From: Narthecium ossifragum
Lineage: Eukaryota; Streptophyta; Magnoliopsida; Dioscoreales; Nartheciaceae
Length of the DNA: 64,000 bases
Assembly (NCBI GenBank): GCA_963920575.1
Contig: OY986968.1
Location: forward strand, 8,859,485 to 8,923,484
Direction: 5' to 3'
Below are positions 54,568-64,000 of this stretch, piece by piece (position 1 is the stretch's first letter; every line of letters begins with the position of its first letter). The position numbers and the translations under genes are program-made. The notes under the pieces were generated by a model. That model worked only from the letters and a program-made list of their open reading frames with translations. It searched no databases and was not told where the DNA came from.

Positions 54568-55428
54568 GTGATTGAGTTATACAAAGCCGGTTATACAGTT
54601 GTAACAGGTCTAGGTGAACCTAGTGGCAAGTATGATTACTTAGTCTGCTATGGTGATCCATTAGTCAAGATGTGGGTTCCCAAAGGTGACATAGATAAAT
54701 ATGTTCATTGGCCAGAAGACCAACCAATTATCCCAACTGGTTGGGGTGAAGCAGAGGATGATCAACATGCACGACAAGAGAACGATGGGTGGATCCTACC
54801 AGAATGGCAAAGGGAAGAACAATATGAAGTTAGCAATATAGATGCAAAGGCAAATGGGAAGATGACTCAAGGGGAACCATCGGTCAGACAACAAAAGAAG
54901 ATAGTAGAACCAGCTAACAAGGTGATGTTTGACAAACCACCAGAAGCAATGACACGCCATCTTCACCCTCTCCACATTATGGTCGAGATTAATAGGATAC
55001 CAGTCAACAAAATATTGCTCGATATAGGGTCATCAGTTAACGTCATCCCGATTAAGATGATGAAGCAACTTGGCAAAACAAAGGCCGATTTAATTCCCAC
55101 AAACATTACTTTAACAGGGTTCAGTGATATACCAACACCTTCAAGAGGCATCCTTCCTTTGGACATCAAGGTTGGTAGTATAATAAGAACGACAACGTTC
55201 TTTGTAATGGATTCACCGATAAGTTACAATGTACTGCTTGGCCGAGTCTGGATCCATGGTAACAAATGTGTACGATCGTTTTTGCACCAGTGTCTGTTTA
55301 TGTGGAATGAAGAAGGGAAGGTAGAACATGTTATAGCCAATAATATGCCATACAGTGCTGAAACAAATGCAATGGAAGCATCATTCTACGACTGCAATTA
55401 TAGGCCCTTACAGTTCATGGAATTGTGA
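54568..55428 (+). pseudogene. Element H aspartic protease
   Basis: The 286-codon frame has an upstream block (YDYLVCYGDPLVKMWVPKGD), the active site ILLDIGSSVNVIP at about residue 150 (the usual T or G between D and G is I), and the C-terminal YNVLLGRVWIHGNKCV. The catalytic Asp is present. It ends at a stop before RT (LQFMEL). Confidence 0.88.
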
Positions 55429-56680
55429 AGTGATTAAAAACTATGTACTTGAAATCCTTGACCCTGCGAGACCAACGTTTGTGGTCTTTGCTGCAAAGTC
55501 TGGCCGATCAACGACCAAAAGACTTCAAAAATGAACTCCCCAGAAGAAAGAAATCAATTCGTTATAATGGCGTTAAAAGCCAAGTTAATGGCTTATAATT
55601 TGGAAATGTTTATTAAACATGATATGAACAAGATCGATGTTTAAAAGAGATTCCCTAAGAAGAAGAAGAAGTTCCATCTAGCAAACGTGGAAACATACAA
55701 GCTCAAGACTCAATAGAGGAAGTAAACATTGGCGATGAAGGAGACAATCGTCCAATGTTTATCAGTAAACTCCTCGACCAACATATAAGGTGCGAATTAA
55801 TTTCTATATTTCGTTCATATAATGATTGTTTTGCATGGGATTATGAGGAAATGCCTGTCCTAGATAGAAATTTGGTAAAACATGAACTTCCAACTCGGCC
55901 AAATTTGAACCTTATAAACAAGCACTAAGGTGTTTCGCTCCAAATGTAATTTCAGAGTTAAAAAAAGAAATTGAATGATTGCTAAACACAAAGTTTATTA
56001 GAATTATTAGAACAATCAGATATGTAGAATGGCTGTCAAATATTGTACATGTTTTGAAAAAGAATGGCAAACTTGGGGTATGTGTTGACTTTAGAAACTT
56101 GAATTTGCAACACCAAAAGATGAATACCCTATGACATTAGTTGATAATTTGGTCGATTCGATCGCTGGACATGAAATTTATTCTTTTATGGATGGTTACT
56201 CAGGTTATAATCAAATCTATATCGCCGAAAACGACGTCCATAAAACAACATTTAGGTGTCCAGGAGCACTTGGAAGTTACGAATGGGTAGTTATGCCATT
56301 TGGATTGAAAAACGTTGGAGCTACTTACCGGCGAGCGATGAATATGATCTTTCATGATAAGATCGGCCAATTTATAGATGTTTACGTCGATGATATTGTG
56401 ATTAAATCACCTATCATGACCGATCATTTAGCCAATTAGTTAAACCTTTTGAGAGAATGAGAGAATACAAGTTAAAATTAAATCCACTAAAATGCGCATT
56501 TGGAGTACAAGCATGAAACTTCCTTGGTTTCGTCGTCCACCAGCGTCGTATTGAAGTAGACAAAAACAAAGCAAAATCAATTATTGATGCAAAACCGCCA
56601 ACTACAAAGAAAACAGTAAAAGTTCCTCGTCCGAGTAAATTTTTTAAAATGGTTTATTTTCAATTGCACAGGAAAAACAC
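55429..56680 (+). pseudogene. Element H reverse transcriptase
   Basis: The N-terminal part is broken by frameshifts (FAWDYEEMPVLDRNLVKHEL at about 55832-55890). An open piece (56131-56439) carries SFMDGYSGYNQIYIAENDVH, WVVMPFGLKNVGATY and the catalytic box YVDDIVIKS. The thumb (FLGFVVHQRRIEVDKNKAKS) follows in other frames. Motifs are intact although the reading frame is not. Confidence 0.9.
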
Positions 56681-57150
56681 AAGTCTTCTCATCGCTCTTG
56701 AGACTAAAGAGTGAGGACGACTTCGTCTGGGAAGAACAACATCAAAGAGTATTTGAATGCTTGAAGAGGTATCTAGCAACACCACCAGTTATGGTGTCAC
56801 TAAGAATGGGTGATCTATTGAAGCTATACATTGATGCAGAAGACCGATCGATAGGAGGTTTCTTGACGCAAGATGGCAAAGATGGAGTGGAGAGAGTAAT
56901 TTATTATTTAAGTAGACAGTTGTTGCCTTATGAACAAGAGTACTCAGCCATAGAAAAATTGTGTATGCCTTTATAATTCATGTGTACTAAATTGAAAGCT
57001 TATTTAAAGCCTGTGATTGTCTATCTTGTATCCAAGTCTAATGTAATGAAATTCTTGTTCTCTCGCCCAATCTTACATCAACGTATTGGATATTGGGTTT
57101 TAGCTCTCACTTAATTTGATATACAATTTGTTTCTCAAAAAACTGTAAAA
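56681..57150 (+). pseudogene. Element H RNase H (RT-linked)
   Basis: FVWEEQHQRVFECLKRYLAT, LYIDAEDRSIGGFLTQ (first Asp) and YSAIEKLCMPL (Glu) are read before a stop at 56974; further pieces (LKAYLKPVIVYLVSKSN) follow. The usual Asp in the third motif region is not clear, as expected in the Tat group where this copy is decayed and a second RNase H has been gained. Confidence 0.82.
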
Positions 57151-57159
57151 AGCCTAGCA

Positions 57160-57582
57160 TTGGCCGATTTTCTCACAGATCATCCTTGTATAGATATACC
57201 AAATGAGTTAGAACAAGAAATAAATATCGTAGCGATCACACCATGGATGATGTATTACGATGGCTCTAAAATAGTACAAGGTGCAAGCCTTGGCATATCG
57301 ATCATATCACCAATTGGCCGCCAATATAAATTTGCATACACATTAGAACAATTGTGCACAAATAATCAGACCGAGTACGAGGCATTAATCATCGGCCTAG
57401 AGATATTATTGGACTTGGGAGTGACCGATGTAAGAATGAAAGGTGATTCACAATTAGTGATAAATCACATACTAGGTTCATATAGATGTCAGAGCAATAT
57501 CTTAATCCCATTTTATCAAATAGCTTTACAATTACTAAATTATTTTAACGATTTTGAAATAGAATTACTGCCCATATTGTAG
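57160..57582 (+). pseudogene. Element H second RNase H domain
   Basis: An open 140-codon frame with WMMYYDGSKIVQGASLGISI (first Asp), NNQTEYEALIIGLEILLDLG (Glu) and VRMKGDSQLVINHI (second Asp). This is the additional RNase H of Tat elements, placed between the RT-linked RNase H and integrase. All three acidic positions visible here are preserved. Confidence 0.9.
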
Positions 57583-57929
57583 AACGATGAGGCCAATATA
57601 TTGGCCCAGATTACCTCTAGGTATAAAATACTAAAATACTTGGGGGCATGGCCAATTTTACACATGGTAGAATCTATTCACCTACAAAGCGATCATCTCA
57701 GTCCTTAGAAATTGGTTAAGTAAATGACCAACATGATTGGCGCATCCCTATTATTCACTTTTTACAAAACCCATCACTCAAATCTGATCAAAAGGTTCTT
57801 CTAAAAGCAATTTATTATTTATTACAAAATAGCATCTTATACAAACACCAGATTGATGGAATCTTATTGAGATGTATAAGCCAGGATGAAGCTAAACTAA
57901 TAATGAGTGAAATCCATGATGGTGTTTGT
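57583..57929 (+). pseudogene. Element H integrase, N-terminal region
   Basis: Pieces of the pre-integrase and HHCC region (LLRCISQDEAKLIMSEIHDG) run up to the solo LTR. The first His lies in EIHDGVCSA, the second in the codon rebuilt across the insertion. Several stops precede it. Confidence 0.75.
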
Positions 57930-58993
57930 AGTGCTGATAGAGCTTGAAAAGTGTCATGGCTTAACGTGCCCGATCAAAATTTTTAATTTATAATCAAACT
58001 ACTAACTAACTACTTTGGGGGTAGCTAGCAGTGAGTCGGAGCCAAATCCACAGGCAATGCGTATGGAAGCAATTAAACTGCAAAACTCAATCTAAGTATT
58101 CCTACAAAGATAGCAAAACAAATGGTTTTTGGGTTTTAGGATATGATAACTAAGAAAGCATGTAAATGATTCAATGGATAGAAAAAGGTCCTAGGGAAAC
58201 CCAATCCAAATTAGGCTCAATAGTAGCTTTCTAATGGATTAAAATATGGAATCCTAATGAGGCGCTACAAAATCGACTACCTTGTGGCTAGCAAAGGTCG
58301 TCGCTAACAAATAACTAGTTAATGACTATCCATCGCAATGGGTGTATGCTATAAAGTTGGCGATCAAGGGATTAGGTTCGATCATCACTAACAGGAAATC
58401 GGGTTAGGATCATCTCGTCACATGAAATTCGGTTGTATGGAATATGGTAATGGATGAAGGTGGTTCTAACATCTCGAATCTAAAATACTACAAAAGATAG
58501 GATATATGCTAGGTTAGATGTGGATTGGAGTGGTTCTAGCACAACCAAGTCCCTAACCTAGAGCCAAGACTCCCTTCAACACAAGTGGCTATGGTTCTAG
58601 CACAACCTACTCATTAGGGAATATCAACAAACACATATTGGGCACAAGGTTCTAGCTTATGCATACAAAAGAATTCATCCATCCAACACTAGAATCCAAC
58701 TACAAAAATGAGAAAGTAAGCATAGATCCATACAACTATTGTCTCAATAGGGATTACAATATCCAAATCCAAGAAAACTACAAATAAAACCTAAAACAGC
58801 ATGGTATTCCAATAGGTAAATAGATTAGCTACTCATGTTCGATAGAGAAGCCATGGAGAAGAGATGGATACTCCTCTTTTTCATCAATGTCCTCCCTCTT
58901 GGATGAGAGCTCCCTTCCTTGCCCAAGGGGGTTGCCCCTTTCCTTAGCCTCTTTTCATCCAAAAGAATCCCCTTTTGAAGAACCCTAAGTGCC

Positions 58994-59003
58994 CTATTTA
59001 TAG
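58994..59003 (-). promoter_or_regulatory. TATA box of alpha solo LTR
   Basis: CTATAAATAG on the minus strand. Confidence 0.6.
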
Positions 59004-59408
59004 GCTCCAAAATAGTCCCACTTGGATTTGATCTGCACCCTTTATTTTGCCTTGCTGGCAAGGAATAATCAATCTTCTTCTTAAGAAGATCGATCATTTG
59101 TTCTCGTAAAATTGGCTACTCCCGAGAAAGATCAATCATTTATATGGTGAAAATTGATCATTTAAAACATCACTCACTGTCATCTCTGCTATAGTACAAA
59201 GATCGATCATTTATAGTAAAGAATATCGATCTTCTTTCCTGCGTATTATCTCCTTTGTCATTCAACGCTGTGCCATTTGTACCAAAAGTACTGTAACTTC
59301 CTCTAGTAAACTCCAAATCATGAACCATAAAATTCTCCAGAAACTAGACTTCCAGAGCTTTCCAATCATATATGGAACATCATCTAGTTCTTCCTAAGCA
59401 GGTAAAGT

Positions 59409-60591
59409 TGATAAGTCATGAAATATATACAATTCACCCTATTAACCTAGCTTTGTTAGCTCTAGAGCAATGCATTTCTAATAAACTTCATGGAGTTTCA
59501 GGTACAAACACTCCTACGACAGCTTGGATCAAATTTGGTGTTAAAAAGGGCATCAAGAGCACAAGTTGAAAAGTCCGTCGGATCAATCCCCCAATCTATG
59601 CGGATTGATCCGTTTTTAGAATTCCATAAAGCAAATATTGAGGGAATCAATCCACCCAGAATAAGGGATGGACCCCAACATCGCTGATGTGGTGTAAGTG
59701 ATGGTCCAGATTTAATCCAATGGATGTAAGCTAAGATGGTTGGGGGAGATTGAATAAGGGTTTTTAACCAAAAGAAGAGGGCAGCTTGGGGAGGAACGTG
59801 GATGGACAGCAAGGGGGCGGACCTCTTGGCTGGCCCTTCTTGGGCTGGTTGGTGGGAGGAGAGGGTTCTAACCCTAGGAGGGAAAGCTTAGAAACCCATC
59901 TCGAAGGGAGGCATGAAGGAAGGATCATCGCCAACCTCCATGGATCCATCCAAGATGAGTAGCTAGCTTCCTTTCTCTTGGGATTTCCATGTAGTTGTAG
60001 GAATCTTTTGTAGTTTTCTTAAGGATTTTTGATGTGTAATCTATGGGGATGATTTATTGTATGGTTTTGAGCATTATTTCTCTATCTTTTGTAATGGGAT
60101 CTTATTGTTGAATGGATGAATGCCCTTTATTGGTATGATTTAGAACTTGTGCATGATGAGTGTTTGTTGTTATGCCCCAATGAGTTGGATGTGCTAGAAA
60201 CACATCCAATTACATTGGAAGGATGAATAACCCTAGATTAGAGTTTAGGGATGCTAGAACCATCCCTATCCCTCTAATTAGAGGGTCCATTCTATCTCTT
60301 TCTTGCATTGGATTCAAAGTGCTAGAACCTACAATGAAATGGAAATCCCAACGCTTCTCCCTATTAGTTTTACTTTCCTTTACATAGTTAATTACTTTAA
60401 TCGTCACTAATCCAAAACCCAAATTATTTTAGCTATTGTTGGGAGTTATCAATCGAGTATGTTAATCAATTCTCATTTCCCAGTGGATCGACCCGGACTC
60501 CCACTAACTACGTAGTAGTTAGTTAGGATTCGGTAAATATTGTAATCTCAACACCCTAGTCACTTTTACGATGAGTAGTTTGGGCGCATCA
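59409..60591 (-). mobile_element. Solo LTR nested in the alpha solo LTR, opposite polarity
   Basis: 1183 bp, TGATAAGTCATG to GGGCGCATCA, flanked by AAAGT (59404-59408) and ACAGT (60592-60596), one mismatch; uninterrupted alpha LTRs show GTACAGTTTAATC at this site. Its reverse complement has an alpha-like layout (a GAGTCCGGGTCGATCCACTG block and CTAACTAACTAC), so in its own frame it points opposite to the host LTR. The strand given here is uncertain. Confidence 0.9.
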
Positions 60592-60806
60592 ACAGTTTAA
60601 TCTTCTAAGTTGACCCATGTAATCTTTTCAGCTTCTTTGCTAAATTTAGCTCCAATTTTCTCGTTTTCGCTCTAAACTTGATCTAACTCTTGTTGAGGTC
60701 TCTTATACCTGAAATACCATGAAGATTATTAGTAATACTTTGCTCGGAGACTAAGAAGGGTAAGTTAAGGGGTTAATTTATGTACTTTTCACGTCTCATC
60801 AAGTGC

Positions 60807-61360
60807 ACACTAATCTGGAATTAAAATACGTTGGCTAATAATACGCAATGACTATTATTTACCGCGCATGGAGAAGGAATGTGCCAGATATGCAAAAGGA
60901 TGTGATGCTTGTTAAAAGCATGGTCCTTTGCGGCAAGCACCAGCCAGTGACTTATCGATCATAGTCAAACGTTGGCCATTTAAATGCTGGGCGATTGATA
61001 TCATTGGAAAAATACACCTCCCATCGTCCATGTTGCACAAGTTTGTTATTGTGGCAATGGATTATTTTACAAAATGGGTTGAGGCTATCCCCTTAAAAAC
61101 AATGTCCGACGATCAAGTTATAAATTTTATCTGAGAAAATATTATATGTAGATTTGGTATGCCACAAACAATTTTGTCTGATCAAGGGACAATGCTTGTT
61201 AGCGGTAGAGTAAAAAATTTTCTGGCCAAGTACACAATTAATATGGCGAACTCTACACCATATTACACCTAATGAAATGGACAACCTGAAGCATCCAACA
61301 AGATGATTAAATTCATCATAAGAAAGATGATGGATGATAACCCAAGGCTATGACATGAAG
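60807..61360 (+). pseudogene. Element H integrase, catalytic core
   Basis: CARYAKGCDAC-like zinc region, then WPFKCWAIDIIGKIHLPSS (first catalytic Asp), FTKWVEAIPLKTMSDDQVIN, and ICRFGMPQTILSDQGTMLVS (second Asp). The third-motif region (NGQPEASNKMIKFIIRKMMD) holds the Glu. Stops at about 60917, 61132 and 61270. Confidence 0.9.
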
Positions 61361-62613
61361 CCCCCGTTTGGTATGGGGTTACTTTATTCCGGGTTAAGGG
61401 GGGTTAAGGAATTTTGAGGTTAGAAAAGTGGGGTTAAGGAGTGGGGATAAATTTATTCTCATTTTGGTGTTTGGAGATAAGTAGTAATGATTGCTTGGGA
61501 TAAGGGTAGAATTTGTAGCTAATACCCAAAATGCCCTTATATATAATGGCACGTCGAGAAGTGGCAAATAATATTAATAATATCGTAATATAATAAAATA
61601 TTAATATAAGTGGGTCACATGTGCCACGTGTCACATCGTGATTGGTCAATGTCATCCAAAATAGTATTATTTTAATATTAATAATATCATAATGTAATAA
61701 AATATTAATATAAATGGGTTTCACGTGCCACATGTCACGTCGTGATTGGTCCACGTCATCCAAAATAGCATTATTTTAATAATAATAATATCATAATGTA
61801 ATAAAATATTAACATAAGTGGGTTCCACGTGTAACATCGTGATTGGTACATGTCATTCAAAATAGTATTATTTTAATATTAATAATATCATACTGTAATA
61901 AAAAATATTAATATAAGTGGGTCACACATGCCACGTGTCATATCGTGATTGGTCCATGTCATCCAAAATAGTATTATTTTAATATTAATAATATCATACT
62001 GTAATAAAAATATTAATATAAGTGGGTTACACATGCCACGTGTCAACTCGTGATTGGTCCACGTCATTTAAAATAGTATTATTTTATTATTAATAATATC
62101 ATACTGTAATAAAATATTAATATAAGTGGGTCACACATGCCACGTGTCACATCGTGATTGATCCACATCATCCAAAATAGTATTATTTTAATATTAATAA
62201 TATCGTACTGTAATAAAATATTAATATAAATGGGTCCCACATGCCACGTATCACCTCGTGATTGGTCCACATTAATTTAATAATTTAACCATATCTCCAC
62301 TTCAAGCACCAACCAAACACCAGAACTTAGAAAATCCCAGAAAGTCACTCCCCAGAAAATCACTCTAGTGAAGTCACTCCCCAAAAAGTCACTTCACTTC
62401 AGCTCACTTCTCAGCAACCAAACATGCCCATATTAGAACAACATCATTTGAGGGTAGTATAGTAATTTAGGTCATGGTGTAGGCTTTGAAAACTGGGTTT
62501 GCTTAACCCAGGATAAATTTATCCCCGCCTAACCCCATTAGCTAACCCCAATCTTGTTTGGGGATAAATGGGGGGTTAAGGGGGGATAACCCCTCTTAAC
62601 CCCACACCAAACA
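61361..62613. mobile_element. TIR element with internal minisatellite, in element H integrase
   Basis: The left end CCCCCGTTTGGTATGGGGTTA and right end TAACCCCACACCAAACA are inverted copies over about 16 bp. G-rich sub-terminal blocks (GGGTTAAGGGG) occur at both sides. Integrase coding resumes at LLRALWAQRTT. The bases GAAG flank both ends (61357-61360, 62614-62617), too short to assign a superfamily. There is no transposase. Confidence 0.75.
61561..62280. repeat. Seven-unit 104-bp minisatellite
   Basis: The TGGGT phase point recurs at 61611, 61715, 61819, 61918, 62023, 62127 and 62231 (spacing 104, 104, 99, 105, 104, 104). Units combine an AT-rich half (TAATATTAATAATATCATA) with GCCACGTGTCAC and CGTGATTGGTCCACGTCAT. 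Confidence 0.95.
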
Positions 62614-62618
62614 GAAGG

Positions 62619-63110
62619 TTGTTAAGAGCATTATGGGCACAGAGGACTACACCTAAGTCCAATATTAAAGTTACACCTTTCCAATTAATATATGGCCAAG
62701 AAGCAGTTTTGCCCGCTGACATTAATGTCATATCGCCAAGAGTTTTAGGACAAAATGATCTAACTAATCAAGAATATCAAAAAGCTTTAATGTACAATCT
62801 TTTAGAACTTGATGAACTACGAGCTATTGCTTTAGAGAATATTTAAACACGAAAATTGAAAATGGCTAATATATACAACAAGAAAGTTGTATCAAGAAAT
62901 TTCAAAAAAGGCGACTTTGTATGGAAAACGATCTTACTTGTAGATCGAAGTGATCCCAAATATAGTAAATGGTCGCCCAATTGAGAAGGATCATTTTTGG
63001 TCGACCAAGTGTTGCCAAATGGATCATATCAGTTACGAACCATTGATGTTGGTTTACACCGAGCAATGATAAATGGTAAGTACATTAAGAAGTACTACCC
63101 ATCAATGTAA
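62619..63110 (+). pseudogene. Element H integrase, C-terminal part
   Basis: LRALWAQRTTPKSNIKVTPF, LIYGQEAVLPADINVISPRV and, after a stop at 62844, a chromatin-side tail (FKKGDFVWKTILL, then LPNGSYQLRTID, KYIKKYYPSM). The end at about 63109 is the natural pol terminus of Tat elements. Confidence 0.88.
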
Positions 63111-63230
63111 AAGAAAGTAAGGCAACATGAAAGCTAATAGAAACGTACAGATAATGGACGATTACAATTAATATTATATTACAAATTAAAGTGTAAGAGT
63201 ATCATCGGTCATTGTCATGAAAGTCCAAAG

Positions 63231-63926
63231 TTATCTTCTCAAAGAAAGATGTTGAGATATACATGCAATCTTTTCTCTAAGTTCTCGGAAACGTTGTTTG
63301 TTCTTTACGAGTTCACCCCTCAGCTCAACTTGACGATCCTTCGAGGAGTTAGCTTCTAAGGCATTGTATTCTTGCATTATTTTATTACTCTCCTTAGTCA
63401 GTTGAGTGCTCTCGCGGATCAAATAATTTCTTTGGATTGTGAACTGGGCGATTTGAGCCTCCAAATCTTTCATTTGACTATGAAGTTTAGAGATCTCTCA
63501 TTCTTTTTCACCAATGATGCCAATAGCTTTAGAGAGTTGCTCTATATTCTTATCATTGGTCTCCTTTATATGAGTCCGTCGCTCTCGGCGTTCCCCGACT
63601 AGGACGATCTGATTTGTCAAAAAATTTCTTTCGACGTCCAGGCTCTGGATCTTCATTTTCATGCTATATATATCGTCCATATCATTGGACGAAAGACACA
63701 AAGATTTAGAATCAACAGTAAGACAGAGAACTATAAACTTATCAAGTTTATCATGATCTGACTTGGTGAGATTTGTCTAAGACCACCATGCAATCGACCA
63801 AGGCTCGTATGATGTCATGATGTTGACCCCCTGAGTAAGTGCAGGATCAACAACTTTTTTTTTTTGCAGAATTCAAGGCTCGCCAAGACTCAGAAAGCTC
63901 TTGAATAGCACTCACTAGTTGAGCCA
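63231..63926 (-). pseudogene. Antisense coiled-coil ORF downstream of element H pol
   Basis: The minus strand starts MAQLVSAIQELSESWRALNS, has a frame break at an A10 run (63854-63863), then two open pieces: 63498-63701 (IQSLDVERNFLTNQIVLVGE, IEQLSKAIGIIG) and 63231-63473 (DLEAQIAQFTIQRNYLIRES, ELVKNKQRFRELREKI). All are strongly helical with heptad spacing. Extra antisense ORFs between pol and the 3' LTR are known in Tat-group elements; their role is unclear. The opposite polarity implies a separate promoter, probably in the 3' LTR. Confidence 0.65.
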
Positions 63927-64000
63927 TATCATCCTAAAATAAGAAATACTTAGTAATCATTGTTAACAAAGTGATTACATGTATTAGCCCAAATTAATTT

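Larger units (their letters stand above)
57935..60801 (-). mobile_element. Solo LTR, family alpha, in element H integrase
   Basis: It begins TGATAGAGCTTGAAAAGTGT and ends CACGTCTCATCA, flanked by perfect AGTGC (57930-57934, 60802-60806). It is 2867 bp, 1679 bp without the nested insert and one TSD. Landmarks shared with element A's LTR: GTGGCTTAAC start, ACTAACTAACTAC, TATA at 58994-59003, GATCGATC-type motifs at 59065-59245, and the end. Confidence 0.95.
47766..64000 (+). mobile_element. Element H: Tat-lineage Ty3/gypsy retrotransposon
   Basis: Plus-strand order: LTR, PBS, gag, protease, RT, RNase H, a second RNase H-like domain, integrase, then an antisense ORF. A second RNase H upstream of integrase is the hallmark of the Tat/Ogre/Retand group. 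Inserts at about 50133, 52739, 57935 and 61361 break the coding sequence, and there are many stops. The 3' LTR is beyond 64000. Confidence 0.85.

Noticed and set aside
61561..62280. CRISPR-like array
   Set aside because: Regular repeats, but the whole 104-bp unit is repeated without unique spacers and the context is a plant transposon.

Overview
Plant nuclear DNA made almost entirely of nested LTR retrotransposons, with no intact host gene visible. It is an angiosperm by element type: Athila-like and Tat-like Ty3/gypsy elements, a Cassandra-type 5S-bearing LTR, Helitron ends and MITE-like inserts. I cannot name the species. There is one 200-N assembly gap (46899-47098). Coding potential is retrotransposon gag/pol and extra ORFs, nearly all broken by stops, frameshifts or later insertions.

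Left part (1-21111). A Helitron 3' terminus at 3371 (hairpin, then CTAG, then T) closes a segment with a GC-rich exon-like block (1-850) and an AT-rich intron-like block. It interrupts the 3' region of element A, a minus-strand Athila-like element running right to left: 5' LTR 19636-21111, PBS, gag, protease, RT, RNase H, integrase, then extra/env-like ORFs. Element A carries a solo LTR at 4907-7428, a MITE at 8458-8630, a 367-bp Cassandra-type solo LTR with a 5S rRNA promoter at 11389-11755, and a solo LTR at 13468-15858. The last two have perfect 5-bp target-site duplications (TSDs).

Middle part (21112-43351). Element A sits in the gag of element B (plus strand). B's 3' LTR is broken by a family-gamma LTR, which is broken by element C (25058-42603, TSD ACCCT). 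C contains two further solo LTRs and element G (35252 to about 41660). B and G belong to one gag-protease-only family: RT, RNase H and integrase are absent from both, and both share the same protease lesions, so they were probably mobilised in trans. C also lacks pol and encodes an unusual acidic repeat protein downstream of a gag-like tail. C's 5' LTR is a chimera joined to G's LTR.

Right part (43352-64000). Two minus-strand Helitron 3' ends (43352, 45266) are followed by a decayed RNase H-like (RVT_3) fragment, low-complexity DNA and the gap. From 47766 a Tat-lineage gypsy element H runs on the plus strand: LTR, PBS, gag, protease, RT, RNase H, a second RNase H, integrase, and an antisense coiled-coil ORF. 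H is interrupted by a 1.7-kb insert holding a palindromic AGTTACTTTCC array, an 814-bp copia-like solo LTR, a solo LTR with another solo LTR nested in it, and a 1.25-kb TIR element containing a seven-unit 104-bp minisatellite.

Family labels used here: alpha = LTRs of A, C and the solo at 57935; beta = LTRs of B and G; gamma = TGTGAGGG...GTGTGACA type; delta = TGTAAGGG...GCGTGACA type.
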